The notes under the pieces are model-generated. The model was not told where the DNA came from and searched no databases. It saw only the letters and a list, made by a program, of their open reading frames with translations. This document shows positions 61,510 to 64,000 of a stretch of 64,000 bases of DNA, piece after piece (position 1 is the first letter of the stretch; each line of letters starts with the position of its first letter). The stretch is from Zobellia russellii (lineage in GTDB: Bacteria > Bacteroidota > Bacteroidia > Flavobacteriales > Flavobacteriaceae): the NCBI RefSeq assembly GCF_018728565.1, contig NZ_JACSOI010000004.1, positions 186,001 to 250,000 of the forward strand, written 5' to 3'. A program made the translations under genes and the position numbers.

Positions 61510-62196
61510 ATGGAACGTCTTTTACAATCAATTCACATAGGGGTTAATGACAAGCTATACATCAAAGACCCACAGTCTACCACTTTGGGCAAGCGCATTG
61601 TGGAGGAAAGTATTCTGCTCATCCATGAAATAGGTTTTGATGCCTTTACCTTTAGAAAGCTGGGCCAGAGGATCAGTAGCAACGAGAGTTCTATTTACCG
61701 CTATTTTGAGAACAAGCACAAAATGTTGTTGTACCTCACCTCATGGTATTGGAGCTGGCTAGAGTATAAATTGGTTTTCTCTACCAATAGCATGAAAGAT
61801 GCCCGGGAGAAATTAAAAACGGCCTTGGCCATCGTTACCCAACCAACGGAGGTAGATAGCAATATCTCTCACATTAACGAGGTGCTTTTGACCTACATTG
61901 TTATTAATGAGTATTCCAAATCCTACTTGACCAAAGAGGTAGATACCAATAACAAGGAGGGCTATTTTGTGATTTATAAAAGATTGGTAGACCGCTTGAG
62001 TACCATGATCAAAGAGGTAGATGCCTCGTACCCATATCCTAGTAGTTTGGCCAGTACGGTCTTGGAAGGTTCCTTGCACCAATATTTTTTAAAGGACCAT
62101 TTTCCTTCCCTAACGGACTGCCATGAAAAAGGAGACCCAACCCAATACTTTACAGAACTGGTATTTAATTCTTTAAACAAAAAACCAAATGGTTAA
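61510..62196 (+). CDS. TetR family transcriptional regulator
   Basis: A 228-residue regulator with an N-terminal HTH (FDAFTFRKLGQRISSNESSIYRYFENKHKMLLYL in parts) preceded by RIVEESILLIHEIG, typical of TetR. The C-terminal ligand domain is unlike known subgroups to my eye. It starts just after two palindromes that cover its promoter and overlaps the ABC transporter start by 8 nt, so it probably represses itself and the exporter operon and is released by the exported compound or a related signal. Confidence 0.9.
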   Translation: MERLLQSIHIGVNDKLYIKDPQSTTLGKRIVEESILLIHEIGFDAFTFRKLGQRISSNESSIYRYFENKHKMLLYLTSWYWSWLEYKLVFSTNSMKDAREKLKTALAIVTQPTEVDSNISHINEVLLTYIVINEYSKSYLTKEVDTNNKEGYFVIYKRLVDRLSTMIKEVDASYPYPSSLASTVLEGSLHQYFLKDHFPSLTDCHEKGDPTQYFTELVFNSLNKKPNG

Positions 62197-63850
62197 AAAC
62201 GTATTAACGGCATGGCAGCGCCTTATGGGCCTGCTAAAACTGGATAAAAGAGATGTGCTACAGATTTTTTATTACGCCATTTTTGCCGGTTTGGTAAACC
62301 TTTCGCTTCCGTTGGGTATACAGTCTATCATTAACTTAATACAGGGCGCGGAAATCAGCACCTCATGGATCGTTCTGGTTATTTTGGTTACCGGTGGTGT
62401 GGCCTTTGCCGGTATTTTGCAATTAATGCAGATCCGTATTATTGAGAATATGCAGCAGAAGATATTTACGCGGGCGTCTTTTGAGTTTACCTATCGCTTT
62501 CCAAAAATAAAGATGAGCGAGCTGCGCAATTACTACCCGCCCGAGTTGGCCAACCGTTTTTTTGATACGCTAAACGTGCAAAAGGGGCTATCCAAACTCT
62601 TATTGGACTTTCCGGCGGCGCTGTTACAGATTGTTTTTGGCCTGTTGCTGTTATCTTTCTACCATCCGTTTTTTATCATCTACGGCATGCTTTTGCTGTT
62701 GTTGATCTATGTGGTGTTCCGTTTTACGGTACAAAAGGGTATGGATACCAGTTTGGACGAGTCTAAGCGTAAATATAAAGTGGCGCATTGGATCCAAGAG
62801 GTGGCGCGTTCATTGGTGAGTTTTAAACTTTCCGGGAGAACCAGTCTTGCCGTAGATAAGAATGATATGCTGGTGGAAGACTACCTACAGGCGCGTGAGA
62901 GCCATTTTAGAGTGTTGGTACTTCAGTTTATACAAATGATCGGTTTTAAGGTGTTGGTAACAGCTGGACTTCTAGTTATTGGGGGGCTGTTGGTACTGAA
63001 CCAAGAAATGAACATTGGGCAGTTTGTGGCCGCGGAAATCATTATTCTTTTGGTAATTACCTCCGTGGAAAAACTGATACGTGGGCTGGAGACTTTTTAT
63101 GACCTGTTGACCTCCTTGGAGAAAATGGGGCAGGTAGTAGACCGTGATCTGGAAAAACAGGACGGAGAGCGCCCACTAACCGAAGAAGGCAGTCTAACGG
63201 TAGAATTGGACAGGGTTTCCTTTGGTACCAAAGAGCATGAAATTTTACATGATATTTCCTTAAAAATAGAACCCGGAGCTAGGTACCAAATCATTGGTTC
63301 CAACGGCTCGGGCAAGTCTACCTTACTACGATTGATCGCGGGTATCATTGAACCTACGGAAGGGAATATCTATGCGAACGATTTTTCGCTAAGCGGCATC
63401 AACCCTAACCATTACCGGTCTTTCTTGGGCCAGTCCATGACAGAGGAGAGTCCGTTTGAGGGTACCATTCTAGAGAACATAACCTATGGCGATAGTACCA
63501 TTTCCCACAAAGACCTGCATTGGGCCATGGAGAATGTGGGGCTGTTGCAGTTCGTAAAGGAACAACCGGACGGGCTAAATACCATTATCTATCCGGAAGG
63601 GCAGCAGATACCGTATACCGTGGCACGAAAGATCGTACTGGCGCGTAGTGTGGTACGCAGACCAAAACTGCTTTTGCTGAACGATCCGCTCAACCAATTT
63701 GATCAAGTGGAATCCGAGCGCCTTATGAATTTCTTGGGCGATCCCGCCAACCCTTGGGCACTGGTAGTCGTAAGCCAAGACCTGAGGTGGATGGAGACCT
63801 GCAAACAAATCATAACCATGGACCAAGGCCGAATTATAGCTATAACATAA
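62189..63850 (+). CDS. ABC transporter with degenerate ATPase motifs (HlyB/type I secretion-like)
   Basis: A 553-residue half-transporter: a membrane domain with about six segments (~25-290, for instance FAGLVNLSLPLGIQSIINLI and LLLLLIYVVFRFTV) and an ATP-binding domain (~335-553). The Walker A motif is intact (GSNGSGKST, 370-378) and a Q-loop Gln (415) is present, but the signature LSGGQ is lost (EGQQIPYTVARKI), the Walker B LLLLNDP has Pro500 in place of the catalytic Glu, and the H-loop His is Gln530 (VVVSQDLRW). It overlaps tetR by 8 nt and is followed 6 nt later by an HlyD adaptor, as in type I exporters. ATP turnover may be weak or need a second partner. Confidence 0.85.
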   Translation: MVKNVLTAWQRLMGLLKLDKRDVLQIFYYAIFAGLVNLSLPLGIQSIINLIQGAEISTSWIVLVILVTGGVAFAGILQLMQIRIIENMQQKIFTRASFEFTYRFPKIKMSELRNYYPPELANRFFDTLNVQKGLSKLLLDFPAALLQIVFGLLLLSFYHPFFIIYGMLLLLLIYVVFRFTVQKGMDTSLDESKRKYKVAHWIQEVARSLVSFKLSGRTSLAVDKNDMLVEDYLQARESHFRVLVLQFIQMIGFKVLVTAGLLVIGGLLVLNQEMNIGQFVAAEIIILLVITSVEKLIRGLETFYDLLTSLEKMGQVVDRDLEKQDGERPLTEEGSLTVELDRVSFGTKEHEILHDISLKIEPGARYQIIGSNGSGKSTLLRLIAGIIEPTEGNIYANDFSLSGINPNHYRSFLGQSMTEESPFEGTILENITYGDSTISHKDLHWAMENVGLLQFVKEQPDGLNTIIYPEGQQIPYTVARKIVLARSVVRRPKLLLLNDPLNQFDQVESERLMNFLGDPANPWALVVVSQDLRWMETCKQIITMDQGRIIAIT

Positions 63851-63856
63851 GAAACT

Positions 63857-64000
63857 ATGCTTAATATTTCTAAAAACCCCCTTAATAAAACGGTACACCT
63901 AACGGGCTATAAGTCTACGGACCGGGTGTTCCACCAAAGGCACTACAAGCACCTGAACCGGTTTTTGTTGGGTTCCGCACTTTTTGGGTTTATCCTGCTT
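63857..64000 (+). CDS. HlyD family periplasmic adaptor, 5' part
   Basis: The ATG at 63857 opens 48 codons to the window edge: MLNISKNPLNKTVHLTGY, then HYKHLNRFLLGSALFGFILL, a basic cytoplasmic N-terminus followed by the start of a membrane anchor. This is the usual beginning of HlyD/EmrA-type adaptors in flavobacterial exporter operons. It lies 6 nt after the ABC transporter and would link it to an outer membrane TolC channel. Confidence 0.75.
   Translation, partial: MLNISKNPLNKTVHLTGYKSTDRVFHQRHYKHLNRFLLGSALFGFILL

Overview
The window is a chromosome segment of a marine Bacteroidota, most likely a Flavobacteriaceae member that feeds on algae. The evidence is low-GC DNA with -7 promoter boxes of the TAnnTTTG type, type IX secretion (T9SS) C-terminal domains with PorP/SprF partners, five sulfatases with several glycoside hydrolases, a TPP riboswitch on thiSC-EEGH, and many lipoboxes. 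I saw no rRNA, tRNA, phage or intact insertion sequence.

Region 1 (1-20.6 kb) is a polysaccharide-utilisation gene set. A leftward operon runs GH2, GH28, GH28, sulfatase, sulfatase, GH16 (cut by the window edge). A lone rightward GH29 lipoprotein follows. A second leftward series runs DUF1080, GH29, frameshifted sulfatase, sulfatase, aldose epimerase, regulator fragment, sulfatase. Together these would cut, desulfate and trim a sulfated red-algal-type galactan, with the epimerase feeding released sugar inward. Two members are damaged: one sulfatase has a 1-nt frameshift, and the only regulator is the C-terminal stump of a hybrid two-component system. No SusC/SusD pair lies in the window.

Region 2 (20.7-22.9 kb) holds an SDR, a small membrane protein, an ArsR-type regulator and thiD. 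Region 3 (23.3-39.6 kb) is a three-gene operon: a 4432-residue T9SS-secreted protein, its PorP/SprF partner and an OmpA/TPR/PD40 lipid-envelope protein. About 2700 residues of the giant protein are thrombospondin type 3 calcium-binding repeats, arranged partly as indel-free 798-bp units.

Region 4 (39.6-45.2 kb) is the thiamine operon: promoter, TPP riboswitch, terminator-like hairpin, thiS, thiC, a divergent thiE paralogue, thiE, thiG, thiH. thiF is not present and thiD lies 17 kb away. Region 5 (45.2-56.3 kb) is mixed housekeeping and sensing: RluA, SMR exporter with Crp/Fnr regulator, SDR with AraC regulator, GH32, SnoaL-like lipoprotein, a TPR histidine kinase with LytTR response regulator, and an M28 peptidase.

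Region 6 (56.6-59.8 kb) is an AT-rich defence island carrying a Thoeris system: ThsA (SIR2-SLOG) between two unlike TIR proteins, packed with 1-2 nt gaps, with a REP-like hairpin at one end and an imperfect inverted repeat at the other. Region 7 (59.6-64 kb) has a pair of envelope genes lying between two copies of an ~85-bp promoter-like element, then a TetR regulator with two perfect 17-bp palindromes over its own promoter, driving an ABC exporter with degenerate ATPase motifs and an HlyD adaptor cut by the window end.
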